This document shows, piece after piece, positions 1 through 6,129 of a stretch of DNA of 11,558 nucleotides. Every line of letters starts with the position of its first letter. Position 1 is the stretch's first letter. Below the pieces are notes generated by a model. It ran no database searches and was not told where the DNA came from. It saw nothing but the letters and a program-made list of their open reading frames with translations. Where the stretch lies: assembly GCA_030831415.1 (NCBI GenBank), contig JAURLC010000048.1, positions 1-11,558 on the forward strand. The letters run 5' to 3'. The DNA is from Bacillota bacterium. GTDB taxonomy: Bacteria; Bacillota_I; Bacilli_A; RFN20; CAG-826. The translations under genes were made by a program, and so were the position numbers.

Positions 1-425
1 ACATTAGTTTAGCAAAAATACTTTTTAACATTGTGCTTATAGTTCCCATTCTTACATTAAGTCACGTAATCGTCTCGCGTGTTTTAGAGATACCGATTCT
101 CGAGTCTTTTTTAACCTGGCTATTGTTACTGTTAACGAGTGGATTGTTTAGTGTTTTCTTTCATTGGGTGAATGTGTTTTTTCCTCGATTTGACTTCCAG
201 CAAGATGTTGAAGTCGTTAAACAAAGCCTTGCCGGATTAATTGCTGTGTTTGGTGGCTTCGGTTTAACAGCATTACTTGTCACTTCTTATATGGTTTGGT
301 TAAACGATATTGAAAATACAGTTCGATTATTGGTACTTTCGGGTGCTGTTTTTGTATCTTTAGTAGCACTTCTTTATGGATTGAAGAAATTTGCCCATCG
401 CTTCTATGAAGGATTCTCGGTGTAA
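1..425 (+). CDS. C-terminal part of a putative ABC exporter membrane subunit (partial)
   Basis: The reading frame is open from base 3 with no stop or convincing start before it, so the gene begins outside the window and only about the last 140 residues are seen; a GTG at 33 is internal. The fragment is very hydrophobic, with about four membrane segments separated by short loops. One loop carries FFPRFDF...EVVKQSLAGL, which resembles the loop of the large putative ABC exporter subunits of clostridia and bacilli (Pfam ABC_tran_2 type), where P-[KR]-[FL]-[ND]-W/F is followed by a VKQ element. The ATPase partner would be expected upstream. It ends 9 bases before psuG, so the two may be co-transcribed. 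Assignment to an ABC exporter rests on that loop and on hydrophobicity; a membrane protein is sure, the family only likely. Confidence 0.6.
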   Translation, partial: ISLAKILFNIVLIVPILTLSHVIVSRVLEIPILESFLTWLLLLLTSGLFSVFFHWVNVFFPRFDFQQDVEVVKQSLAGLIAVFGGFGLTALLVTSYMVWLNDIENTVRLLVLSGAVFVSLVALLYGLKKFAHRFYEGFSV

Positions 426-434
426 TATAAGAGT

Positions 435-1355
435 ATGAAATTAAAACCATTTTTGATTCTTAATGAAGAAGTCGAAGAAGCATTACTCAAAAACCAAGCA
501 GTCGTCGCGCTTGAAAGTACGATCATTACGCATGGTTTACCGTATCCTCAAAATGTAGAAATGGCTAGACAAGTCGAAGCGATTATCCGTCAACACGGGG
601 CGATTCCTGCTACTATTGCCTTCTTAAAAGGCAAAATTCATGTCGGACTTAACAGCGAACAATTAACGCAACTTGCAACTTCTCAACCCTTTGAAAAAAT
701 TTCACGACGCGATATTGCATTCGTATTGGCAAAAAATTTATCGGGTGGAACGACCGTTGCAACGACCATGTGGGTTGCTAGTGAAGTGGGTATTCCCGTT
801 TTTGCAACCGGTGGTATTGGAGGCGTTCATCGAAAAGCAGAATCCACCTTTGATATCTCCAGTGATTTAGAAGAATTTACACGTTCCCCTGTAGCAGTGG
901 TGTCAGCAGGTGCAAAAGCAATCTTAGATTTACCCAAAACGTTAGAATATTTAGAGACGAAAGGGGTTCCTGTCATCGGATTCAAAACGAAGGAATTTCC
1001 TGCGTTTTATTATGCTAAAACAGGTCTGTCTTTAAAAACATCGGTTGATACAATACAAGAGCTTGCCAAGGTAATCGATCTTCATCGCCAAGTTGATGGT
1101 CAAGGAGGGGTTCTTATTGCCAATCCAATTCCCGAAGCATTTGCACTAGAGGCTTCTTCTATCGAAAGACTTATTCAACAAGCAGTAGAAGAAGCGGAAC
1201 AACAGCACATAAAAGGTTATGCCCTCACACCCTTTTTACTTTCACGTATGAAAACACTCACACATGGTGAATCGGTGGAAAGCAATCTTCAACTTGTTTT
1301 TCATAACGCCGAAGTTGCTGCAAAATTAGCGGTCGCTTTAAAACAAATTCACTAG
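435..1355 (+). CDS. psuG: Pseudouridine-5'-phosphate glycosidase
   Basis: This 306-residue protein is of normal length for the PsuG/YeiN family, which reversibly splits pseudouridine 5'-phosphate into uracil and ribose 5-phosphate in the cytoplasm. Hallmarks are ALESTIITHG (25-34), KISRRDIAFV (88-97), ATGGIGGVHR (124-133), TFDISSDL (138-145) and SAGAKAILD (157-165). By hand alignment to E. coli PsuG (catalytic E31, K93, D149, K166), E27, K88, D144 and the Schiff-base lysine K161 are all present, so the enzyme should be active. The start is the first ATG after the upstream stop; only a weak AAGAG lies close before it, so translation may depend on the upstream gene. The usual partner, pseudouridine kinase PsuK, is not in the window. 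The stop codon overlaps that of convergent hslO. The product, uracil, is the substrate of Upp encoded 2.3 kb away. Confidence 0.96.
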   Translation: MKLKPFLILNEEVEEALLKNQAVVALESTIITHGLPYPQNVEMARQVEAIIRQHGAIPATIAFLKGKIHVGLNSEQLTQLATSQPFEKISRRDIAFVLAKNLSGGTTVATTMWVASEVGIPVFATGGIGGVHRKAESTFDISSDLEEFTRSPVAVVSAGAKAILDLPKTLEYLETKGVPVIGFKTKEFPAFYYAKTGLSLKTSVDTIQELAKVIDLHRQVDGQGGVLIANPIPEAFALEASSIERLIQQAVEEAEQQHIKGYALTPFLLSRMKTLTHGESVESNLQLVFHNAEVAAKLAVALKQIH

Positions 1356-2242
1356 GCTTTCTGTGAGGTAAGCTCGCGAATTAAACGCGTCAAATCCTTT
1401 TCGTCCAATACATAATGAGCATTACAAAAGTTACAATGGACGTCTGCGCCATGTTGTTCGTCGATCATGGATTGTAATTCGTTTTTACCTAATAACATTA
1501 AGGTTTCTTCAGTACGCTTTAATGAACAAGTACACGCAAATGAAACCTCACGATACTCGAGAACTTGAAATGTTTTATCCCCGGTTATGGTTTTGGCTAA
1601 TAATTCTAAATCGTGTGTATTTTTTAATAAGTTCGTGACGCTAGGGATAGTTGAAAGTTGTCGTTCAAGCGAGGTTAATGTGCTCTCACTGACACCTGGT
1701 AAAGCTTGGATTAAAAACCCTCCTGCTTCTTGAATGGATTGATCGGGGTTGACGAGTACACCTAATCCCATCGCGGAGGGGATTTGTTCGGAGGTGACTA
1801 AGTAATGGGTGAAATCCTCGGCAATTTCACCACTTACAAAAGGAGTTTGCCCTGTAAAATTAAGATCATTTTCCGTGTGTTTGACCACCGTTAACAATCC
1901 TTGAGTACCGATTGCTCCAGAAACATCGAGTTTTCCGTTGGGTTTAGGGGGGAGATGGACAGAAGGGTGGGAAACATAACCTCTGACGGTTCCTTTGGCG
2001 GTTGCATCGACAACCACTTCTTGTATGGGTCCATTACCGGATAAACGAATCGTATATTTTTCTTCACCTTTTAGTGAACTTGATAGAAGTAACCCTGCGG
2101 TTAATGTACGACCAAGGACGGCAGAGGCAGTTGGCGTGGTTTGATGGGAAGAAGTCACGTTTTGAACGATTTCTTTAGTGTTTACTATGACAACACGACA
2201 TTGTTGGTGAAAGGCTAAACCAATAAGTAAATTTTGTTTCAT
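1352..2242 (-). CDS. hslO: Hsp33, redox-regulated holdase chaperone
   Basis: Hsp33 is a cytoplasmic chaperone that is inactive while reduced and zinc-bound and is switched on by disulfide formation under oxidative plus unfolding stress. The 296-residue length is typical. The C-terminal redox switch is complete: C237-x-C239, a 30-residue spacer, then C270-x2-C273, matching the family pattern CxC-x27-32-CxxC. The N-terminal core shows the family segments GRTLTAGLLLSSSLKG (44-59) and LSGNGPIQEVVVDA (67-80), plus GLLTVVK (115-121). The start is the only ATG that fits the family N-terminus; no Shine-Dalgarno sequence is visible before it. It follows the MFS gene on the same strand by 38 bases, so the two probably share a transcript. 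In Bacillus hslO lies in the tilS-hprT-ftsH-coaX block; here that context is lost although an hpt gene is 2.6 kb away. Confidence 0.96.
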   Translation of the reverse strand: MKQNLLIGLAFHQQCRVVIVNTKEIVQNVTSSHQTTPTASAVLGRTLTAGLLLSSSLKGEEKYTIRLSGNGPIQEVVVDATAKGTVRGYVSHPSVHLPPKPNGKLDVSGAIGTQGLLTVVKHTENDLNFTGQTPFVSGEIAEDFTHYLVTSEQIPSAMGLGVLVNPDQSIQEAGGFLIQALPGVSESTLTSLERQLSTIPSVTNLLKNTHDLELLAKTITGDKTFQVLEYREVSFACTCSLKRTEETLMLLGKNELQSMIDEQHGADVHCNFCNAHYVLDEKDLTRLIRELTSQKA

Positions 2243-2280
2243 ATGTTCATTATTTTAAACAATTCGGTGGTATATCGTAG

Positions 2281-3570
2281 TTAAAACGCTTTTAACGACT
2301 TCGATTGCGTTGCTAATAAGGTTGTAAGACCCATTCCGCCTGCAACAAGAAAATAAAAACTAGGTAAGGTAAGTGTCTCAATTAGAATGCCTGCTAGGGC
2401 AGTGGAAAAAGGAATGATACCTTGTGCCATTAAACTAACAATCGAGTTGACACGACCCAACTTAGCCTTTGGTATATAGCGCTGTAAGGCGACATCAACC
2501 GGCGTATTCACATAGGTTATGAGTAGACCAATGCCAACCGATACAACCATTAACAAAATGTACATAGAAAGAAAATTAAGTGTTTGATTGACGTAAGACC
2601 AAACGATGAGACCTAGCAAAGCAACACCGATGGTAAATCCAAATAATCCTTTTAACAAAGGTTTGTGAACCTTAGATTTAGATGGTTTGCTCGACAAGTA
2701 AATCGCCATAAAAATACTACCAATGGAAAAGGCAAGACCCACAAGCGAATAATAAATCGGATCTGATTGAACGATTTGATTAAAGAAATAAGGTTGAGCG
2801 ACACCAAACAAAGGAGCTGCAAACATGTTCACGGATAAAATAACAAGCACAAACATAAACATCCCCTTAGTTTGAAGAATAAATTTGAATCCTTCACTAA
2901 ATTCTTGAATGGCTAAAGTTAAGGTAAGTTTATTTTCGTTTTTTTCATGAATAGAAGTTTTGATAAACATTTCAGAGATAGCAGAAAGAAGATAACTTAC
3001 ACTCGTAAGAATGAAAATAAACCCTACACCCAGTAAACCATATAAAACGCCACCGGATAGTGCTCCAATAATGGAAACAAAGGCGCGTTGCCCAGCGTTC
3101 AAACTGTTCGCTTTTTGCAAATCCGAGTCTTCTACCAAATAAGGAATAGAAGCGGTAACAGCAGGAGCAAAAAGAGCACCGTTCACCGAGAATATGAAAG
3201 CAGTTATGTACAATACAATTAATTGAGGTGTTGTTTGTGCCATGTCCAATGTAATTCCAGCAATCGTGAAAGAAGGTTTTAGGAGGATCAGTAAACCCGC
3301 GATGAGGATAGAAAGACCACGAATATAGTCGGTAATATAAATTATTTTAATGCGATTGAGTCGATCGACTAATACACCTGCAAGTGGGGTTAAGGCAACA
3401 TAGACGATGCCACCAAATGCCATATAATAGCCTGCTTGAGAGGCAGAATTAGTTAAACTTAAAATGTACCATCCTATTGCAAAATTATATAAATGGTGTC
3501 CGATATCACTGACAAGACGTCCAAAGAATAATAATGCAAAGTCACGATTAATCAACATTGGTTTTTTCAT
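2281..3570 (-). CDS. MFS efflux transporter (MefA/MFS_3-like)
   Basis: The 429-residue protein is hydrophobic throughout, with about twelve predicted membrane spans, and is a major facilitator superfamily permease. The start resembles MefA-like and MFS_3 drug exporters: NRDFALLFFGRLVSDIG (8-24), then motif A as PLAGVLVDRLNRIKII (62-77) between spans 2 and 3. A basic cytoplasmic loop sits in the middle (around 305-311), and the second half carries GRVNSIVSLMAQGIIP, a segment common in macrolide-efflux-like members. These carriers usually expel hydrophobic drugs by proton antiport; the substrate here cannot be read from sequence. There is no Shine-Dalgarno sequence before the ATG; a TGTATATT box lies only 8 bases upstream, which would fit a leaderless or very short-leader mRNA. 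hslO follows in the same direction; the upstream neighbour upp is divergent. Confidence 0.88.
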   Translation of the reverse strand: MKKPMLINRDFALLFFGRLVSDIGHHLYNFAIGWYILSLTNSASQAGYYMAFGGIVYVALTPLAGVLVDRLNRIKIIYITDYIRGLSILIAGLLILLKPSFTIAGITLDMAQTTPQLIVLYITAFIFSVNGALFAPAVTASIPYLVEDSDLQKANSLNAGQRAFVSIIGALSGGVLYGLLGVGFIFILTSVSYLLSAISEMFIKTSIHEKNENKLTLTLAIQEFSEGFKFILQTKGMFMFVLVILSVNMFAAPLFGVAQPYFFNQIVQSDPIYYSLVGLAFSIGSIFMAIYLSSKPSKSKVHKPLLKGLFGFTIGVALLGLIVWSYVNQTLNFLSMYILLMVVSVGIGLLITYVNTPVDVALQRYIPKAKLGRVNSIVSLMAQGIIPFSTALAGILIETLTLPSFYFLVAGGMGLTTLLATQSKSLKAF

Positions 3571-3675
3571 ACCAAATTAATATACACTTTTTCAATTAAA
3601 TAAAAAGATAAAGTTAGGCGAAAAATTTACATTCTTGGAACGATTTTTTTTGTATATTTAAACAAGAGGTAAAAT
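3571..3675. promoter_or_regulatory. Divergent control region between the MFS gene and upp
   Basis: This 105-base AT-rich spacer separates two divergent genes. It carries TGTATATT on both strands as a perfect inverted pair: minus strand at 3586-3579, 8 bases before the MFS start, and plus strand at 3651-3658, 17 bases before the upp start. Each contains a TATATT that could serve as a -10 box. I see no -35 at a standard distance from either one; on the plus strand TTTACA (3626-3631) is 21 bases away. The alternative is that the pair is a binding site for a regulator of both genes. I see no riboswitch or PyrR-like leader structure. Confidence 0.35.
3665..3670 (+). promoter_or_regulatory. Ribosome binding site of upp
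   Basis: AGAGGT lies 5 bases before the ATG at 3676 and fixes this start. If the TATATT at 3653-3658 is the -10 box, the transcript would begin at about this site, leaving a leader of roughly 11 bases. Confidence 0.6.
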
Positions 3676-4308
3676 ATGGATACTCCTTTTTATTTAATAA
3701 AACATCCGCTCATTGATCATAAAATGACCATTTTGCGAGAAACACAAACTGCGAACAACTATTTCCGCACTCTCGTTAAAGAAATTACGACCTTAATGAT
3801 GTTTCAAGCCACCCATCATTTAGCGTTGGAAAAACGGGTGATAGAAACTCCTGTTGAGTCCATGACAGGTCATGCTTTGGCAACAGAGGTGATGGTGATA
3901 CCAATCTTACGCGCAGGTTTGGGGATGTTGGATGCGTTTACCAATATGATTCCTTCTGCTAGGGTAGGACATATTGGTTTGGCAAGAAACGAGGAAACCT
4001 TAAAACCTTCGGCCTACATCGTAAAATTACCCAAAATTAATCCGGATACACAAGTTTTTATTCTTGATCCGATGTTGGCTACCGGTGGATCGTTGAATTA
4101 CGCAATCGATAGAGTTAAAGAAAAAGGTGCAAAATATATCGTATACCTAGGATTAGTCGGTGTCCAAGAAGGCATTAATGCCGTTCATGAAAAGCATCCA
4201 GATGTTCAAATTTATTTAGCGGCACTTGATCGTGGATTAAATGAGCACGGATTTATTGTTCCAGGATTAGGAGACTGTGGAGATCGGTTATACGGGAAGG
4301 AAGATTAA
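3676..4308 (+). CDS. upp: Uracil phosphoribosyltransferase
   Basis: Upp joins uracil to PRPP to give UMP and diphosphate, the central step of cytoplasmic pyrimidine salvage. The 210-residue length is typical. Family segments are MVIPILRAGLGMLDA (73-87), RVGHIGLARNEETLKP (96-111), the PRPP loop ILDPMLATGGS (129-139) and the uracil-specificity C-terminal signature GLGDCGDRLYG (197-207). The start is supported by a good ribosome binding site. It is transcribed away from the MFS gene and runs head-on into apt: the TAA of upp and the TAA of apt overlap on the shared bases TTAA. Together with apt and hpt it forms a three-enzyme base-salvage cluster. Confidence 0.98.
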   Translation: MDTPFYLIKHPLIDHKMTILRETQTANNYFRTLVKEITTLMMFQATHHLALEKRVIETPVESMTGHALATEVMVIPILRAGLGMLDAFTNMIPSARVGHIGLARNEETLKPSAYIVKLPKINPDTQVFILDPMLATGGSLNYAIDRVKEKGAKYIVYLGLVGVQEGINAVHEKHPDVQIYLAALDRGLNEHGFIVPGLGDCGDRLYGKED

Positions 4309-4314
4309 TAATCT
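4302..4314. repeat. Perfect inverted repeat over the upp/apt stop codons
   Basis: AGATTA-A-TAATCT is a perfect 6-1-6 palindrome centred on 4308 and covers both convergent stop codons (shared TTAA at 4305-4308). It is AT-rich, its one-base centre is too small for a normal RNA hairpin loop, and no T run follows on either strand. It is therefore not a recognisable terminator and may be only a by-product of the overlap. Confidence 0.6.
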
Positions 4315-4823
4315 AAAACGCAATCAACAGCATAATTTGATTTGATTAATCGTTGATACCCAGGTAAATACGATAAATTAATTAAAAAGACAAAACTCAA
4401 GACAGTTCCTTCTAAACGTTCCACCATTTTAGCGATAGATAAAGAGGTACCACCAGTGGCAAGGACATCATCCAATATCACCACTTTTTGGCCTTTTTTC
4501 AATGCATCTTCGTGCATAAAAAGCTGAGTTTTCCCATATTCTAAAACGACATCTTCTTGAATCGCTTGACGAGGAAGTTTTCCTGCCTTACGCACAAGCA
4601 CAAAAGGGATTTTCAATAAGGATGCAACCGCACCCCCAAAAATAAAGCCACGAGCTTCGGGGGAAACGATGATATCAGGTTTCAATATACGAACCTTTTC
4701 GGCAAGAGCACGAATGGCTTCGTGAAATGCTTCTCCGTTTCCTAATAACGGCGTAACATCTTTAAAAGAGACTCCCGGTATTGGCCAATCTCTGACTTCG
4801 GCGATATAAGGTTTGATATCCAT
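4305..4823 (-). CDS. apt: Adenine phosphoribosyltransferase
   Basis: Apt makes AMP from adenine and PRPP in the cytoplasm. The 172 residues match the usual bacterial size. Diagnostic segments are PIPGVSFKDVTPLL (14-27), SPEARGFIFGGAVA (54-67), the LVRKAGKLP loop (76-84) and the PRPP-binding VVILDDVLATGGTS (114-127). The catalytic region looks complete. It starts two bases after the hpt stop, and a GGAGG ribosome binding site lies inside the end of hpt, so hpt and apt form one transcript. It ends against upp with a 4-base overlap of stop codons. In Firmicutes apt more often sits beside relA or recJ; pairing with hpt is a different arrangement, consistent with joint purine salvage. Confidence 0.98.
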   Translation of the reverse strand: MDIKPYIAEVRDWPIPGVSFKDVTPLLGNGEAFHEAIRALAEKVRILKPDIIVSPEARGFIFGGAVASLLKIPFVLVRKAGKLPRQAIQEDVVLEYGKTQLFMHEDALKKGQKVVILDDVLATGGTSLSIAKMVERLEGTVLSFVFLINLSYLPGYQRLIKSNYAVDCVLDY

Positions 4824-4825
4824 TA

Positions 4826-5407
4826 TTAATTATTCCTCCAAGGGTAATCTTTTGCATTCATGTTGATAATTTCTTTTTTCAATACTCCGACAAAGGGAAC
4901 ATTTCGATATTTTTCTTGGAAATCCAATCCGTAACCCACAAGAAATAACGGTTTAACGGTTGTGCCTACGTAGTCTGCTTCTAGTTTGGTTTTTCGACCT
5001 GAAGGTTTATCAAGCAACGTAACTAGCTTTACCGAGGAAGCACCTTCAGATTGAACTTTTTGTTTGATTTTTTTAAGCGTTAATCCAGAGTCAATAATAT
5101 CTTCAATAATTAGAACATCTTTTCCTTTTAGACTCATTCGTGGCCAAAGATAGATTTCAACCCAATCGGTTGTTGCGGTTCCTCCGTGATAGCTGCTTGC
5201 TGCAATAAATTCGACATCACAATAAAAGTTGAGTTTTTTGGTCAAATCAGACAAGAATGGATAAACCCCTTTTAAGACGGCTAATAAGAGGGGGGTTTTA
5301 TTTGCATAATCTTCATTTAGTTTGGTTGCTAACGTTTCAATATGGGCTTGAATATCCGCTTCGCTGAGTACAATTGATTCGAAATCTGGATGTGTCGTTG
5401 GATTCAT
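4826..5407 (-). CDS. hpt: Hypoxanthine(-guanine) phosphoribosyltransferase
   Basis: This enzyme converts hypoxanthine and guanine with PRPP into IMP and GMP. The 193 residues contain the family order: AVLKGVYPFLSDL (43-55), VEFIAASSYHGGT (65-77), the PRPP loop VLIIEDIIDSGLTL (98-111), LLDKPSGRK (131-139) and LVGYGLDFQEKYRNVPFVGV (156-175), which carries the purine-contacting and metal-binding residues. The C-terminal tail beyond about 180 is slightly longer than needed. An in-frame stop just upstream makes the ATG at 5407 the start; no Shine-Dalgarno sequence sits at normal distance (AAAGGT is about 16 bases away). A TATAAT box on this strand at 5486-5481 predicts a leader of about 65 bases. 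Guanine versus hypoxanthine preference cannot be told from sequence. Confidence 0.97.
   Translation of the reverse strand: MNPTTHPDFESIVLSEADIQAHIETLATKLNEDYANKTPLLLAVLKGVYPFLSDLTKKLNFYCDVEFIAASSYHGGTATTDWVEIYLWPRMSLKGKDVLIIEDIIDSGLTLKKIKQKVQSEGASSVKLVTLLDKPSGRKTKLEADYVGTTVKPLFLVGYGLDFQEKYRNVPFVGVLKKEIINMNAKDYPWRNN
4835..4839 (-). promoter_or_regulatory. Ribosome binding site of apt within hpt
   Basis: On the minus strand GGAGG occurs 11 bases before the apt ATG (4823) and within the last codons of hpt. The spacing is slightly long but it is the only candidate; it supports independent initiation on an hpt-apt mRNA. Confidence 0.55.
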
Positions 5408-5497
5408 AACGCTTTTTCACCATACCTTTCGTTGTGAGGCGTTTTCATTGTCTTTGGTTTAACGTAACAATGACTTTTTCATTATATAAAAAGCGTT
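5408..5497. repeat. Inverted repeats in the hpt leader and promoter
   Basis: Two perfect inverted repeats are visible. TCATTGT (5445-5451) pairs with ACAATGA (5467-5473), a 7-base arm with a 15-base loop, placed at the predicted 5' end of the hpt mRNA. AACGCTTTTT (5408-5417, touching the hpt start codon) is repeated inverted as AAAAAGCGTT (5488-5497), just upstream of the hpt -10 box. Because the second arm lies upstream of the expected transcription start, the outer pair would act as DNA sites, not as an RNA stem. No purine-riboswitch core is recognisable. Confidence 0.5.
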
Positions 5498-5509
5498 TAC
5501 AAACTTAAA
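5481..5509 (-). promoter_or_regulatory. Probable hpt-apt promoter
   Basis: On the minus strand a perfect TATAAT occupies 5486-5481, with a poor -35 match TTTAAG at 5509-5504, 17 bases away. The start of transcription would fall near 5474, exactly at the edge of the inverted repeat at 5445-5473. The -10 is convincing, the -35 is not. Confidence 0.4.
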
Positions 5510-5521
5510 GTAAAGTATAAT
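5496..5521 (+). promoter_or_regulatory. Probable promoter of the XRE regulator operon
   Basis: A perfect TATAAT at 5516-5521 is preceded by TTTACA (5496-5501), but the spacer is only 14 bases, shorter than the normal 16-18. Transcription would begin near 5528, inside the palindrome-like TACTATTAGGA at 5524-5534, and give a leader of about 110 bases. A weaker alternative nearer the gene is TTGAGT (5555-5560) with TATCTA (5579-5584), 18 bases apart. Confidence 0.35.
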
Positions 5522-5523
5522 TC

Positions 5524-5534
5524 TACTATTAGGA
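5524..5534 (+). promoter_or_regulatory. Candidate operator, distal copy (TACTATTAGGA)
   Basis: This site matches the perfect palindrome at 5614-5624 in 10 of 11 positions and overlaps the transcription start predicted from the TATAAT at 5516-5521. That is a good place for repression. Assignment to the adjacent XRE regulator is inference. Confidence 0.3.
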
Positions 5535-5553
5535 GACAAAGTATATCTCATTG

Positions 5554-5578
5554 GTTGAGTTTAAATAAAAAACACAAC
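5554..5578. repeat. Imperfect inverted repeat in the XRE leader
   Basis: GTTGAGTTT (5554-5562) and AAACACAAC (5570-5578) pair in 8 of 9 positions around a 7-base A-rich loop. In RNA it would be a modest hairpin in the leader of the regulator mRNA; there is no U run after it, so it is not a terminator. Confidence 0.45.
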
Positions 5579-5613
5579 TATCTATCGCTACAAATTAAAA
5601 ACTAATGACTTCA

Positions 5614-5624
5614 TACTATTAGTA
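5614..5624. promoter_or_regulatory. Candidate operator, proximal copy (TACTA-T-TAGTA)
   Basis: A perfect 5-1-5 palindrome lies directly upstream of the ribosome binding site of the XRE gene. A one-mismatch copy lies 90 bases upstream. XRE-type dimers typically bind short palindromes of this kind next to their own gene, so autoregulation is the simplest reading, but nothing in the sequence proves binding. Confidence 0.35.
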
Positions 5625-5627
5625 GAA

Positions 5628-5633
5628 AAGGAG
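5628..5633 (+). promoter_or_regulatory. Ribosome binding site of the XRE regulator
   Basis: AAGGAG is followed by two consecutive ATG codons, at 5638 and 5641. The spacing from GGAG is 4 bases to the first and 7 to the second, so the second ATG is favoured. Confidence 0.7.
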
Positions 5634-5640
5634 AAGAATG

Positions 5641-6129
5641 ATGAAAGAAACATTTGGAAAAAGATTAGCGGGGTTAAGAAAACTAAAGAAATGGACGCAA
5701 GAGGAAGTTGCTCAAAAATTAAATGTCTCGGCTCAAGCGGTCAGCAAATGGGAAAATGATTCCTCGTTGCCGGATTTAGATATGCTGCTTTCAATCGCAG
5801 AATTATTTCACACTACAACCGATGAACTATTAGGGAAAGTTCCAACATCGATTGTCGAACTGAAAGAAGCAACGAAACTAGACATTAATAAGTTGGTCTT
5901 TCGAATTAATATTCGATCAACAGATGGTGATAAAGTTAAAGTTAACTTACCAATGCCTTTAGTTATGATTGCACTTGATACCGGATTTACTCCCAAAGTT
6001 GATGGACGTGATGTTTTAAAAGATATCGACTTTAAAAAAATCATCGAGCTTGTTGAACAAGGCGTGATCGGTAAAATTGTTGAAATCGAATCAAAAGATG
6101 GAGACATCGTTGAAATCGTGGTGGAATAA
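5641..6129 (+). CDS. XRE-family regulator with C-terminal SHOCT-like/LiaX-type domain
   Basis: Residues about 5-65 form a classic Xre/Cro helix-turn-helix: FGKRLAGLRKLKKWTQEEVA, then LNVSAQAVSKWENDSSLPDL and the closing IAELFHTTTDELLG. After a short linker, residues about 81-162 form a second, beta-rich domain that begins with FRINIRSTDGDKVKVNLPMP and ends with GKIVEIESKDGDIVEIVVE. This pattern (basic strand, NLP-type turn, helix pair, two closing acidic strands) resembles the small domain found in YvlB/LiaX-like envelope-stress proteins and in DUF2089-type regulators; that match is from memory and moderate. The start could be 5638, giving one extra Met. The next gene begins on the A of its TAA stop (TAATG), so the two are translationally coupled. 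It is divergent from hpt, whose promoter shares the spacer. The ligand or signal is unknown. Confidence 0.85.
   Translation: MKETFGKRLAGLRKLKKWTQEEVAQKLNVSAQAVSKWENDSSLPDLDMLLSIAELFHTTTDELLGKVPTSIVELKEATKLDINKLVFRINIRSTDGDKVKVNLPMPLVMIALDTGFTPKVDGRDVLKDIDFKKIIELVEQGVIGKIVEIESKDGDIVEIVVE

Noticed and set aside
673..870. Open frame of 65 codons on plus
   Set aside because: It lies in another frame inside psuG, has no ribosome binding site and resembles no protein.
2280..2296. Perfect inverted repeat GTTAAAA-CGC-TTTTAAC at the end of the MFS gene
   Set aside because: Considered as a terminator, but the stem is almost all A/T, it includes the last codons, and no T run follows on the minus strand.
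5408..5480. Possible purine riboswitch ahead of hpt
   Set aside because: The leader is short and has none of the conserved three-way-junction elements of the purine riboswitch; only simple inverted repeats are present.
5531..5567. AGGAG-like sequence followed by a possible leader peptide
   Set aside because: The nearest frames after it (a TTG, then a stop five codons later) encode no credible peptide; the AGGAG is part of the TACTATTAGGA repeat.
5808..6107. Open frame of 99 codons on minus
   Set aside because: It is antisense within the XRE regulator; its Ser/Ile-rich composition is that of a reversed real gene.
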